Shown piece by piece: positions 27,349-36,010 of a stretch of 64,000 nucleotides of DNA. The stretch is from Enterococcus saccharolyticus subsp. saccharolyticus (GTDB lineage: Bacteria > Bacillota > Bacilli > Lactobacillales > Enterococcaceae), in the NCBI RefSeq assembly GCF_029023825.1, contig NZ_CP118957.1, positions 2,379,794 to 2,443,793 on the forward strand, given 5' to 3'. Made by a program: the position numbers and the translations under genes. Each line of letters opens with the position of its first letter. Positions within the stretch are counted from its first letter, which is position 1. Under the pieces are notes generated by a model. That model was not told the DNA's origin. It saw nothing but the letters and a program-made list of their open reading frames with translations, and did no database searches.

Positions 27349-28223
27349 CTTTCTTCCTCCTTCAACCAAACATGATGCGTTGGTGATATGTCATGACGAG
27401 GCAAATCGTCCGGCAAGACTTCCTGATAATCAAAAACATGCAACTGCGCCTGTTTATCTCCTAAATGCGCAGCTTTTAGCAATTGTTTCGTATACGGGTG
27501 TTGTGGTTGATAAAAAATCTCTTCTGTCGTGCCTTCTTCCACAAGAATACCTTGATACATCACTTTGATATAATCACACATGCCTGCAACTACCCCGAAA
27601 TCATGTGTAACTAAAATAACAGAAAGATTCTCGTCAGCTTGTAGTTCTTTAATCAAAGATAAAATTTGTGCTTGAATCGTCACATCAAGTGCGGTGGTTG
27701 GTTCATCGGCAATTAAAAGTTCTGGTTGCGCCAATAAAGCCATCGCAATCATTACCCGTTGGCGCATTCCGCCCGATAATTCGTGAGGAAATTGTTTCAT
27801 TCGTTTTTCAGCTAATGCAATTCCGACTTTTTCTAGTTCTTGAATAGCCCGTTCATGTGCCGCTTTTTTTGTTATTTTTTGATTGCGCAAAATCACTTCT
27901 GTTAAATGGTACCCAATCGTACGTAACGGGTTTAATGAAGTCATCGGATCTTGAAAAATCATTGAAATCGGCAAAGTTTTAGGATTCGTAACCGTTTCGC
28001 CATTGAACGTAAACCGATCAGTTGTCATCAGTGCTTGTTCAGGTAAAATGTCCATCATGCTTTTCATCGCCATGCTTTTCCCACTGCCTGATTCTCCAAC
28101 AATTCCTAGCACTTTGCCTTTAGGAACTGCTAAATCAATTCCTCGAAGAATCGGTGCAGCTACACCACGCTTTGGTTGAATCGTTACACGTAAATTACTT
28201 AATTCTACGATATTGTTATTCAT
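27345..28223 (-). CDS. oppD: Oligopeptide ABC transporter ATP-binding protein OppD
   Basis: First ATPase of the peptide importer. 292 residues: Walker [15 protein letters not shown] loop [15 protein letters not shown], signature [14 protein letters not shown], Walker [15 protein letters not shown] and H loop THDFGVVAG, with the C-terminal [12 protein letters not shown] motif. GGGAGG precedes the ATG, four bases after oppC. Confidence 0.93.
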   Translation of the reverse strand: MNNNIVELSNLRVTIQPKRGVAAPILRGIDLAVPKGKVLGIVGESGSGKSMAMKSMMDILPEQALMTTDRFTFNGETVTNPKTLPISMIFQDPMTSLNPLRTIGYHLTEVILRNQKITKKAAHERAIQELEKVGIALAEKRMKQFPHELSGGMRQRVMIAMALLAQPELLIADEPTTALDVTIQAQILSLIKELQADENLSVILVTHDFGVVAGMCDYIKVMYQGILVEEGTTEEIFYQPQHPYTKQLLKAAHLGDKQAQLHVFDYQEVLPDDLPRHDISPTHHVWLKEEER

Positions 28224-28227
28224 TCGA

Positions 28228-29058
28228 CTAGACCTCCCTTTGCAAGACTTGCTTAATCATATCGCCAAGATTGTTAAAGGAATAAATCGTCAAAGCAACA
28301 AATAACCCCGGCAATATTGCCATATAAGGCGCACGTTGCAAACTGTTTTGGGCATTTTGCAAGAGACTTCCCCAAGATGCCATGGGTTGTTGAATTCCTA
28401 ATCCTAAGAAACTTAAAGCTGATTCAGTCATGATAGCACTTGAAATACTGGTCGATGCTGCAACAATTAACATCGGTAACACCGAGGGAAAGATATGTTT
28501 AAAAATAATGGTTGCTGGTGATTGCCCAATGAAATTGGCATACAATACATAATCTCTTTCTTTCGCAGACAATGTTTCGCCACGAATTAAGCGGGCAATA
28601 TTCATCCAAGAAAAACACCCGATAACAATAATAATCGTTCCCAGTCCTGGTTTTAAAAAGACACTCAAAACAATCACTAAGACCAACCATGGAATAGAAG
28701 ATAAAATATCCACAAGTCGCATTAAAATGTTATCAATCCAACCTCCAAAATACCCTGAAACCAAACCAATTGTTGTCCCGATTGTAGTCGCTGTTAGCAT
28801 CGCTAAGACACCTACTAATAAAGAGACACGTCCGCCATAAACCACCCGAATAAAATAATCACGTCCAACTTCATCAGTACCAAAAAGATGTTTCAAACTG
28901 GGTGGTTGTGACATATTACTTACATCAGTGGCATTTGGGTCTATCGGCAACAATGGTGCGACTAACGACAAGACAATTAATAAGGTTAAAAAAACAAAAG
29001 AAAGGGTATAAATCGGAGAAGAAACAATCGCTTGGAATACATTTTTCAAACGTTTCAT
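28228..29058 (-). CDS. oppC: Oligopeptide ABC transporter permease OppC
   Basis: Inner-membrane permease with the OppC-type N-terminal segment, a GTDEVGRDYFIRVVYGGRVSL motif that is diagnostic for the family, and the EAA-like loop (ALSAKERDYVLYANFIGQSPATIIFKH) that docks the ATPases. Six membrane helices are visible. It shares one base with the end of oppB, so expression is coupled. 276 residues. Confidence 0.93.
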   Translation of the reverse strand: MKRLKNVFQAIVSSPIYTLSFVFLTLLIVLSLVAPLLPIDPNATDVSNMSQPPSLKHLFGTDEVGRDYFIRVVYGGRVSLLVGVLAMLTATTIGTTIGLVSGYFGGWIDNILMRLVDILSSIPWLVLVIVLSVFLKPGLGTIIIVIGCFSWMNIARLIRGETLSAKERDYVLYANFIGQSPATIIFKHIFPSVLPMLIVAASTSISSAIMTESALSFLGLGIQQPMASWGSLLQNAQNSLQRAPYMAILPGLFVALTIYSFNNLGDMIKQVLQREV

Positions 29059-30017
29059 TACTCTTTTCCTCCCTTACGAATTCGTGGATCAACGACGGAA
29101 TAAAGCACATCTGAAAGCAGATTTCCTAAAATGACCAGAGTCGCTGAAAGTAGCATAATCGCCATAATGACTGGATAATCTAAACTTCTGGTTGCACTCG
29201 TTAAATAAGGACCCACACCTGGCCAGCCAAAAATCGTTTCTGTAATAATCGCCCCCGTCACTAACATTGGCAAAGCTAAGCCTAATTGCGTTACGACTGG
29301 AATTAAAACATTCCGACTGATATGGCGACGGAAAATTTGCCCTTTGGTTGCATGAAAGGCTTTTTGCACTGTCACATAATCTTCTGACACTTGTTGGAGT
29401 GCAGAAGCTCGAATATACCGGGTCAATTCTGGGAAAAAAGCCACAGTTAAAGTTGTATATGGCATGATGAAATGTGCGAGAAAATCATTAAAATCGCCTG
29501 CTTTTCCGACAGTATTCATACCGATAATTGGGAATAGATTCAAACGATATCCTAAAAAATAAATCAAAATCATCGCAAACCAAAATGTCGGAATCGCAAT
29601 TCCTAATGAAGCAATCCCATCAATTAATTTATCGAAAAATTTTCCTTTGTTTGCTGCAGCAAGTAATCCCAATGTAATTGCTAAAATTAATGCAGTCAAA
29701 TACGCAGGGACAATTAATTTCATCGTATTGGGAATACGCACTGCTAATTCTCCAGCGATGCTTCGCTGTGATACTAATGAATAGCCAAAATCTCCTTTAA
29801 AAATATTCGTCAACCAAGTCACATATTGCACTAGAAAAGGTTCATTTAATCCATATTTTTCTCGTAATGCCTCCACTCGATCGGGTGACATATTTGGTGT
29901 TGTCACCGAATCAATCACATCATACGGAGCCAAATGAATCAGTGAAAATACTATAAACGAAATAATTAATAACAATGGAATAGCTTGGAGTATTCGTTTC
30001 GCAATATATCGTAGCAC
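29058..30017 (-). CDS. oppB: Oligopeptide ABC transporter permease OppB
   Basis: Inner-membrane permease of 319 residues. The N-terminus YIAKRILQAIPLLLIISFIVF and the ALQQVSEDYVTVQKAFHATKGQIFRRHISRN loop are typical of OppB/DppB. The start is a GTG six bases after AGGAAG. It is separated from oppA by about 200 bases that contain the copy-C inverted repeat, which probably reduces transcription of the transport machinery relative to the binding protein. Confidence 0.92.
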   Translation of the reverse strand: MLRYIAKRILQAIPLLLIISFIVFSLIHLAPYDVIDSVTTPNMSPDRVEALREKYGLNEPFLVQYVTWLTNIFKGDFGYSLVSQRSIAGELAVRIPNTMKLIVPAYLTALILAITLGLLAAANKGKFFDKLIDGIASLGIAIPTFWFAMILIYFLGYRLNLFPIIGMNTVGKAGDFNDFLAHFIMPYTTLTVAFFPELTRYIRASALQQVSEDYVTVQKAFHATKGQIFRRHISRNVLIPVVTQLGLALPMLVTGAIITETIFGWPGVGPYLTSATRSLDYPVIMAIMLLSATLVILGNLLSDVLYSVVDPRIRKGGKE

Positions 30018-30087
30018 ACGTAACGCTTCCTTTCTCTTGATAAAAATGAAAAGAGACTGAAGCTATGACATCAGTCTGTTTAACAAT

Positions 30088-30183
30088 AAAATATCCAAAC
30101 GTAGAGATTGTTCCTACGGGCAGGTCCCCGTCGCCAATTCACAGGAATTAGCACGTTTCAATCTATCTCGTTCGGATATTTTT
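30088..30183. repeat. Dispersed inverted-repeat element, copy C
   Basis: Arms AAATATCCAAACGTAGAGATTG and the opposed CAATCTATCTCGTTCGGATATT pair with a few mismatches. The core GGGCAGGTCCCCGTCGCC resembles the reverse complement of the copy-B core. Unlike copies A and B it lies inside an operon, between oppA and oppB. Confidence 0.75.
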
Positions 30184-30217
30184 GTTTTGATTTATGTCAC
30201 ACTCTCAGCTCAATTCA

Positions 30218-31801
30218 CTATTTAATCGTTAATTTAGATACATCTTCAAATGTGTAAATTGGAATTAATCCTGCAGTTTCAACATTTTCAATACGATTAT
30301 TCACTGCTAGAATTTTTTTGTTATCAACAATTGGGTAGATACGTGCATCTTCCGCAATTGCTTGTTGCAATTCGTTGTATAATTCTTTACGCTTCGTTTC
30401 ATCTAATTCCACAGCTGCTTTGCTAAACAACTCATCTGTTTTTTGATTGTCTGTTTGGAAGTAATTTGAGCTACCATCTGTTTCAAATAGCGCACCATAT
30501 AAATCTGGATCATTCCCCATAATATAACCACCTAAGAAAAGGTTGTATTTTGTTGATCCTTCTTTCTTTAGTTCCGCAAAAATTGCTGTGCTATCGCCAC
30601 CTTCTAAGGTAACTGTAATCCCAGCTTTTTGTAATTGTTGTTGAATCAAGGTTGCTTGAATCGTTTGCGCTGGATCACTTGAAGAAAAACCTAAGTTTAA
30701 TTTCAAGTCGCTTACATTGGCTTCTTTTAATAGTTCTTTTGATTTTTCAATGTTCGTTTCATATTTTTCAACATCCTCTGTTACATATGGATTGTTTGGT
30801 GGTAAGAATGAATAAGGTTGTTCATAATAATCCGTTGTTAAGTAAGCAGCTTGATTTAATTCATCTTTGTTTAAAGCAAATAAGACTGCTTGACGAACTT
30901 TTACATCTTGTAATGCTTCTGAATGAGTGTTCAATCCTAGATAGCCCACACGGTTTTCACTATATGGATATGTTGTGATTGTTTTTTCATCTAAATCAGC
31001 CACATCAGATGGTAAAACAAATGCTGCATCTACTTCACCTTTTTGTAAAGCAACTTTTGTTGTATCCGCACTTTCAATAATACGTAATGTTAAGTTTTTA
31101 ATTGAAGCTTCGCCGCCAAAATAGTGTTCATTTGCTTCAAATGTTAAATATTCGCCACGTTTGTATTCAACTAATTTATACGGTCCTGTTCCAACTGGAT
31201 TCTCTGGCAATTCATTCACTGAAAAATCTTCAACACCTTCAAAGACATGTTTTGGAATGATAAATGTCTCTGTCGCAATATTATTAATCGCTGCTGCACT
31301 TGCTTGTGGTAAGACAAATTTGACTGTATAGTCATCCACTTTTTCAACTTTAATTGGTTGGTCGCCTACCCATAATTTATCAGCATTCCCATTTTCTTTT
31401 TTCGCTTTTTGTTCATAAGTGAAAACAACATCATCTGCTGTAAATGGTTCACCATCTGACCATTTCACATCCTGTTTTAGATGAACAGTTACTGATAAAC
31501 CATCAGCAGCAGGTTCCACTGACTCTGCCAAGGCATTTTTCGTTGTCCCATCACCTTCCACAATCACTAATGGTGAATAAATGATATTGGTTACAGTTAG
31601 TCCCCAACGATCACTCGTATTAATTGGATTCGTTGACGATGGATCGCCACTAATCGCATAAGTAAATGTTGAATCATCAGCTTTTGTTGTTGAGGCATTC
31701 GTAGATTCGTTGGTATTGCTAGTTCCCGATGAGCAAGCCGCTAAAGCCAGCCCTAAAGCAACGATACCAAAACTAAAAAGCCCCTTTTTCCATTTCTTCA
31801 T
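30218..31801 (-). CDS. oppA: Peptide-binding lipoprotein OppA
   Basis: Extracytoplasmic binding protein of the SBP family 5. 527 residues with a signal peptide and lipobox LAAC (Cys23), then a Ser/Thr/Asn-rich tether and the family core: FTYAISGDPSSTNPINTSD, VKWSDGEPFTADDVVFTYE, NPVGTGPYKLVEYKRGEYLTFEAN and the late ELDETKRKELYNELQQAIAEDA. CAGGGGG precedes the ATG. A strong promoter lies about 50 bases upstream. The peptide specificity cannot be read from sequence. Confidence 0.93.
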   Translation of the reverse strand: MKKWKKGLFSFGIVALGLALAACSSGTSNTNESTNASTTKADDSTFTYAISGDPSSTNPINTSDRWGLTVTNIIYSPLVIVEGDGTTKNALAESVEPAADGLSVTVHLKQDVKWSDGEPFTADDVVFTYEQKAKKENGNADKLWVGDQPIKVEKVDDYTVKFVLPQASAAAINNIATETFIIPKHVFEGVEDFSVNELPENPVGTGPYKLVEYKRGEYLTFEANEHYFGGEASIKNLTLRIIESADTTKVALQKGEVDAAFVLPSDVADLDEKTITTYPYSENRVGYLGLNTHSEALQDVKVRQAVLFALNKDELNQAAYLTTDYYEQPYSFLPPNNPYVTEDVEKYETNIEKSKELLKEANVSDLKLNLGFSSSDPAQTIQATLIQQQLQKAGITVTLEGGDSTAIFAELKKEGSTKYNLFLGGYIMGNDPDLYGALFETDGSSNYFQTDNQKTDELFSKAAVELDETKRKELYNELQQAIAEDARIYPIVDNKKILAVNNRIENVETAGLIPIYTFEDVSKLTIK

Positions 31802-31849
31802 TGATTATTCCCCCTGAAATAACTCTTTAACAAGTTGTTGTTTTCCCAA

Positions 31850-31878
31850 AGAATAGACGGTTCATTTTAAAAAGTCAA
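31850..31878 (-). promoter_or_regulatory. Promoter of the opp operon
   Basis: TTGACT, 17-base spacer, TATTCT on the minus strand, about 50 bases before oppA. Confidence 0.75.
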
Positions 31879-31935
31879 CGTACACGTGATAGCTTTTTTC
31901 TATATAGTAAAATTAATTATTAAAAAAAAATCTAC

Positions 31936-31972
31936 AAAAAAAGAGCACAGATAGGATTATCCATGCTCTTTT
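31936..31972 (-). terminator. Terminator after metQ
   Basis: AAGAGCA-tGGATAATCC-tatctg-TGCTCTT with seven T residues on the minus strand. Confidence 0.75.
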
Positions 31973-32055
31973 GCTGTAACGCTAACCTTTCTAAAAGAAA
32001 AGGTCACGTCAAAGTGTCATAAAGGAATTGAATCACTCACAATAAATGATATCTT

Positions 32056-32901
32056 TTACCAAACTGGCACACTAGATTTTTTCGTTGTTTCTTCAATGAT
32101 TTGTTTTACTTCATCTGTTTGATAGTATTTCACAATTGTTTTGTAAATGTCTTTGTCTTTTTCTTCTTCACGTGCAGCAATCACGTTATAGTATGGTTTA
32201 GAAGAATCTGCGATGGGTTCTAAGAAAATCGCATCTTCAGTTGGAATATAGTTTGCATCCACAGCTACATTGTTGTTTACACAAGCAATATCCACATCAT
32301 CCAACACACGAATCGTTTGGTTGGCATCTAATAAATCAAATTTTAAATCTTTTGGATTTGATGTAATATCATTCACTGTTGGCATGAAACCTTTTTCTTT
32401 ATCCAATTCGATTAAACCAGCTGTTTGCAATAGTAACAACGCACGACTTTCATTTGATACGTCATTTGGAATCGCTACAGTCGCACCATCTTTTAAATCT
32501 TTAATGTCTTCAATTTTATTTGAGAAAATACCTAATGGATTTAACGTTGTATAAGCGATGGTTGTGTTATGGAAACCACCTTCTTTGTTGACATTATCCA
32601 TGTAGATTTCAGTTAATGTTGAATGTAAATCAATGGAACCATCTTCTAAAGCAGTGATTGGTCCACGATAGTCAGTGAATTTTACGATTTCTAAAGCAAT
32701 GTTTTCTTTATCTTTCAATTCTTTTTTGACATGTTCCCATGCTTCGTTGTTTTCCCCAACAACACCTAAACGAACAACTTCCGCTTTTGCTTCCTCTGAA
32801 GAACCTGTCTCTTTGGTACTACCTGAACCGCATGCCCCTAATAATGTTAACGCACCGACAGTTAAAATACCTGTCACTAATTTTTTCCAACCTTTTTTCA
32901 T
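32056..32901 (-). CDS. metQ: MetQ/NlpA-type substrate-binding lipoprotein
   Basis: Methionine-type ABC transporter binding protein of 281 residues. A signal peptide with lipobox LGAC (about Cys21) is followed by the NlpA fold: VRLGVVGENNEAWEHV, TDYRGPITALEDGSIDLHSTLTEIYMDN, VAIPNDVSNESRALLLLQTAGLI. The ATG at 32901 is seven bases after GGAG; a much longer frame reaching 33102 is the leader RNA and not protein. No metN or metI is adjacent, so the permease and ATPase must be encoded elsewhere. The T-box leader supports amino-acid control; methionine as ligand is inferred. Confidence 0.9.
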   Translation of the reverse strand: MKKGWKKLVTGILTVGALTLLGACGSGSTKETGSSEEAKAEVVRLGVVGENNEAWEHVKKELKDKENIALEIVKFTDYRGPITALEDGSIDLHSTLTEIYMDNVNKEGGFHNTTIAYTTLNPLGIFSNKIEDIKDLKDGATVAIPNDVSNESRALLLLQTAGLIELDKEKGFMPTVNDITSNPKDLKFDLLDANQTIRVLDDVDIACVNNNVAVDANYIPTEDAIFLEPIADSSKPYYNVIAAREEEKDKDIYKTIVKYYQTDEVKQIIEETTKKSSVPVW

Positions 32902-32950
32902 CACCATTCTCCTTTTGTTTTTTTCTTTCCGTTTTGACTTTACTCCTGAA

Positions 32951-33187
32951 AATAAAAAATGCCCTTTTATCAACATAAACATGCTGATAAAAGGACGAAA
33001 TTTCGAGGTACCACCTTTTTCAGAAGTAACACTTCTCTCTTCTGTCGTAACAGAACGTTCAAGGTAACAATTGAACAAGTCGAAACTGCCTATTATCGAC
33101 AATTTTCCTCAGAGAACTCGTTCTTCTTGCAAAAAATCGCAAACTCGCAAGATGACACTGCTCTTCAACGGATAGATATATAAGTTT
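32951..33187 (-). ncRNA. T-box riboswitch leader of metQ
   Basis: On the minus strand the T-box sequence AAAGGTGGTACCTCG lies at 33020-33004, followed by the terminator CCTTTTATCA...TTGATAAAAGG and a T run (32996-32951). Upstream is about 165 bases of stem-rich RNA (CTTGC...GCAAG and others) that would be Stem I, starting a few bases after a strong promoter. Uncharged tRNA binding would stabilise the antiterminator. I could not place the specifier codon with confidence; Met is expected from the gene. Confidence 0.82.
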
Positions 33188-33193
33188 TCTTGT

Positions 33194-33222
33194 ACTTTAC
33201 AGTATCCGTAAACGCGTGTCAA
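33194..33222 (-). promoter_or_regulatory. Promoter of the T-box-metQ transcript
   Basis: Perfect TTGACA, 17-base spacer, TAAAGT on the minus strand. Confidence 0.78.
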
Positions 33223-33236
33223 TAGTTAAAAACAAA

Positions 33237-33809
33237 TCACTTAACCAGTGAAATTTCATTCAACGGCCAATAACGCATAAAGACTTCACCTTTAATCATC
33301 GACTGATCCACAAAACCAAAAATACGGCTATCTTTTGAAATCAAGCGATTATCTCCTAGCACAAAATATTTTCCATCTGGAACAACATAGGAAAAATCAT
33401 TCGTAAATGTAAGTGCTCGGTCAGCGATATCTTGGAATCGAGTACTATACGCGTACTCTGTTTGCAGCTTATCGTCTCCAAATTTTTCTTTGTATTCTGC
33501 CAAATACGTTTCATCAACTTCTTCACCATTTACAGTCAGTACATCATTTTTCATTTGTACTTTATCGCCAGGCATACCGATGACACGTTTGACAGCAAGT
33601 TTTTCTAAATCATCTGGTTCTTGGGTGGTCACAATATCAAAGCGTTCAATTTTAGAAAGTTGGAACGTAAATAATTTTTGGCCATCTGCTAAGGTAGGGT
33701 CCATCGAATGTCCTTTTACTGACACCGGTGTCACTACAAATAAGCGGATAATTAATAATAGGACGACGAAAAAAATAAACGTACCCCAGTTTTTCATAAA
33801 TTCTTTCAA
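33237..33809 (-). CDS. lepB: Signal peptidase I
   Basis: Membrane-anchored serine protease that removes signal peptides of exported proteins. 190 residues: one N-terminal membrane helix (about 9-29), the catalytic serine in GHSMDPTL (about Ser36), the catalytic lysine in KLAVKRVIGMPGD (about Lys74) and the closing VLGDNRLISKDSRIFGFV box. The start is a TTG seven bases after GGGGAG. The 28-base gap downstream already contains the metQ promoter and no terminator, so read-through into the T-box is possible. Confidence 0.92.
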   Translation of the reverse strand: MKEFMKNWGTFIFFVVLLLIIRLFVVTPVSVKGHSMDPTLADGQKLFTFQLSKIERFDIVTTQEPDDLEKLAVKRVIGMPGDKVQMKNDVLTVNGEEVDETYLAEYKEKFGDDKLQTEYAYSTRFQDIADRALTFTNDFSYVVPDGKYFVLGDNRLISKDSRIFGFVDQSMIKGEVFMRYWPLNEISLVK

Positions 33810-33945
33810 AGGTTATGCTCCCCTACTAGTTATTTCGAATATGCCATTATTATAACATAGCTAGCGACTGTTCGTGAAAATTGACGTCTATCTTTTGCGA
33901 ACAAAGGTTGTTTTATCCTAGTTCTATGGTATATTCTCTGAATAT

Positions 33946-33976
33946 TTGCCATTTTTTGCTCTACTTTTGTTATACT
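33946..33976 (+). promoter_or_regulatory. Promoter of ktrB
   Basis: TTGCCA with a long 19-base spacer and a TGT-extended -10, TATACT. Confidence 0.55.
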
Positions 33977-34009
33977 AATGAATAATACTTTTAGATTGGA
34001 GATATTCTT

Positions 34010-35416
34010 ATGAACTTTGGGCGTTTTACGCGTCTTACAGTGCGTCGAGGAAAAAACTTTTTCTCAAAAAATATTTCGTCAATTCAACTGATTGTTACCT
34101 ATTATATTTTAATGACCTTATTTGCGCTTATTTTATTTTACTTGCCGATTTTTCGAAAACCTGATGTTTATGTTTCTTTTATTGATATGTTCTTCATGGC
34201 CATCAGCACCATTAGTGTCACAGGATTATCTACTTTTCCAATTGACGAAGTGTTCAACGAACGCGGTGTCATTTTATTAGAAATCCTCTTTCAAATTGGT
34301 GGTCTCGGGGTCATGATGATTTCAACTTTTTTCTTCATCGTTTCTCGGCGAAAGATTTCGTTGAAACAACGGCAGTTAATTATGGCCGACATGAATCAGC
34401 CTCGTTTGAGCGGGATTGTCCGCATGATTCGTACAACCTTTACCATTATTTTAGTCTGTCAACTTATCGGTGGGACCGTTTTTGGTATTTATTTTAAAAC
34501 AATGGGATATTATGAACATTGGACCGATGCTATTTTTTATGGACTGTATCAAGCGATTTCTGCCGTAACCAATTCTGGTTTTGATGTCACTGGTGAATCA
34601 ATTGTACCGTATGCGAATGATACGCTCTTTTTAGTCAGTATTATGTTTTTAATTTTTATTGGCGGAATTGGGTTTCCAGTAATTATGGATTTTCGTGAAT
34701 GGCTGGTTTATCAAGTGTTCAAAAAGAAACGCCAATTACCTTTTCGTTTTACGCTCTTTACTAAAATCGCCTTTTTAGCTTTTGTCGTGCTATTTATTGG
34801 CGGAACCTTAACGATTTTCTTTTTAGAAAAAGACCACCTGTTTAAAAATATGACGGCAGTTGGCCAATGGGTCAATAGTATGTTTTATTCGATGACAACA
34901 AGAAATGCCGGGTTACAAATCCATGATTTAAATGAATTCCAAACAACTACGCTTATGATTTTTTCTGTCTTGATGTTTATTGGATGTAGCCCAAGTTCAG
35001 TTGGTGGGGGTGTTCGAACAACCACTGTCGCGATTATTGGTTTATATTTGATTTCATTTTTAAAAAGCGAAAGTCATATCAATATCTTTGGTCGTAAAAT
35101 TGATAATGAGGATGTTCGTAAATCAGTCGTAGTGTTCATGTTGTCCTTGTTAATGTGCTTTGGTTGTGTCATTTTCTTAACAGCAACTGAAGATGTTTCA
35201 TTGATTGCGATTATTGTTGAAGTGACTTCCGCCTTTGGAACAACTGGTTTATCCCTAGGTATTACCCCAGAACTTTCCGTGATAGGCAAACTGATTATCG
35301 CCTTATTGATGTTTATTGGAAGAATTGGTATGCTCTACACATTATTATTATTTATCCCTAAAGAAACAAGAGATTTAGGGTACGAATACCCAACTGAAAA
35401 AATTATTATTGGTTAG
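34010..35416 (+). CDS. ktrB: Potassium uptake channel subunit KtrB (TrkH family)
   Basis: Membrane pore of a Ktr potassium transporter. 468 residues in four M1-P-M2 repeats; the four filter segments are visible as ISVTGLST (about 61), AVTNSGFD (about 188), TTRNAGL (about 297) and FGTTGLSLG (about 410), each with its glycine. The short N-terminus (no extra TrkH helices) supports KtrB. Its cytosolic gating partner KtrA is not in this window, so it must be encoded elsewhere. GGAG lies eight bases before the ATG; a terminator follows directly. Confidence 0.93.
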   Translation: MNFGRFTRLTVRRGKNFFSKNISSIQLIVTYYILMTLFALILFYLPIFRKPDVYVSFIDMFFMAISTISVTGLSTFPIDEVFNERGVILLEILFQIGGLGVMMISTFFFIVSRRKISLKQRQLIMADMNQPRLSGIVRMIRTTFTIILVCQLIGGTVFGIYFKTMGYYEHWTDAIFYGLYQAISAVTNSGFDVTGESIVPYANDTLFLVSIMFLIFIGGIGFPVIMDFREWLVYQVFKKKRQLPFRFTLFTKIAFLAFVVLFIGGTLTIFFLEKDHLFKNMTAVGQWVNSMFYSMTTRNAGLQIHDLNEFQTTTLMIFSVLMFIGCSPSSVGGGVRTTTVAIIGLYLISFLKSESHINIFGRKIDNEDVRKSVVVFMLSLLMCFGCVIFLTATEDVSLIAIIVEVTSAFGTTGLSLGITPELSVIGKLIIALLMFIGRIGMLYTLLLFIPKETRDLGYEYPTEKIIIG

Positions 35417-35419
35417 ACA

Positions 35420-35456
35420 AATCCCCCTTGCTGAGCAAGGGGGATTTCATTTTTCC
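35420..35456. terminator. Bidirectional terminator after ktrB
   Basis: AATCCCCCTTGC-tga-GCAAGGGGGATT then ATTTTT, between convergent genes. Confidence 0.85.
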
Positions 35457-35470
35457 ACCACAGTAATCAC

Positions 35471-35845
35471 CTAGGTAGATTCCTTTTCTAATGCTTTTCG
35501 CGTTTTTGCAGGAATTTTTTGCCAAACTAGCTTATATGAAAGCAAGATCATCTGCTCAAGTTCTTCATCACTCAATTCGGTAGTAGTTAAAACAATAGAA
35601 TTCCAATGTTTTTTATTCATGTGGTAACCTGCTGTAACATCTGAATAGACTTCTCGCCATTCTTCATTTTTTTCTGGCGGACCTTTTAAAGTGAGGATGG
35701 TTGATTCATTTGCTTCGGGACTCATCGTACCAAACATTTTTCCAGCTACTTCAAAATAGATGGTACCCCAATCTTCACGATAATAAACTTTTGCAAAAGG
35801 CAATTGATTGCCAAATCTTCGGAGACGTTCTTGGCGTTTTTTCAT
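35471..35845 (-). CDS. MmcQ/YjbR-family protein
   Basis: 124-residue member of the MmcQ/YjbR family, small DNA-binding-like proteins with a cyclic-AMP-receptor fold and no settled function. The pattern DWGTIYFEVAGKMFGTMSPE, then LTLKGPPEKNEEWRE, GYHMNKKHWNSIVL and LSYKLVWQKIP is characteristic. The ATG at 35845 has AAGGAG eight bases upstream; a GTG three codons earlier is too close to that site. Single-gene unit. Confidence 0.87.
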   Translation of the reverse strand: MKKRQERLRRFGNQLPFAKVYYREDWGTIYFEVAGKMFGTMSPEANESTILTLKGPPEKNEEWREVYSDVTAGYHMNKKHWNSIVLTTTELSDEELEQMILLSYKLVWQKIPAKTRKALEKEST

Positions 35846-35954
35846 TTTCTCCACTCCTTTTTTATCTTATTATAAGAGAGATCTGTTTTTTCTCGTTAAA
35901 TTTTTTCTTAATTTTAAAGAAAAAGGGTAGCTGATTAATCTTTTGCCAAAGATA

Positions 35955-35963
35955 TGGTATGAT
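35955..35963 (+). promoter_or_regulatory. Extended -10 promoter of murT-gatD
   Basis: TGGTATGAT (TGn-extended -10) 48 bases before the murT start. Confidence 0.5.
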
Positions 35964-36010
35964 AAGTTGAATTTGTAATGAATATTTCATTTTACGTATG
36001 GAGGTTTTTT

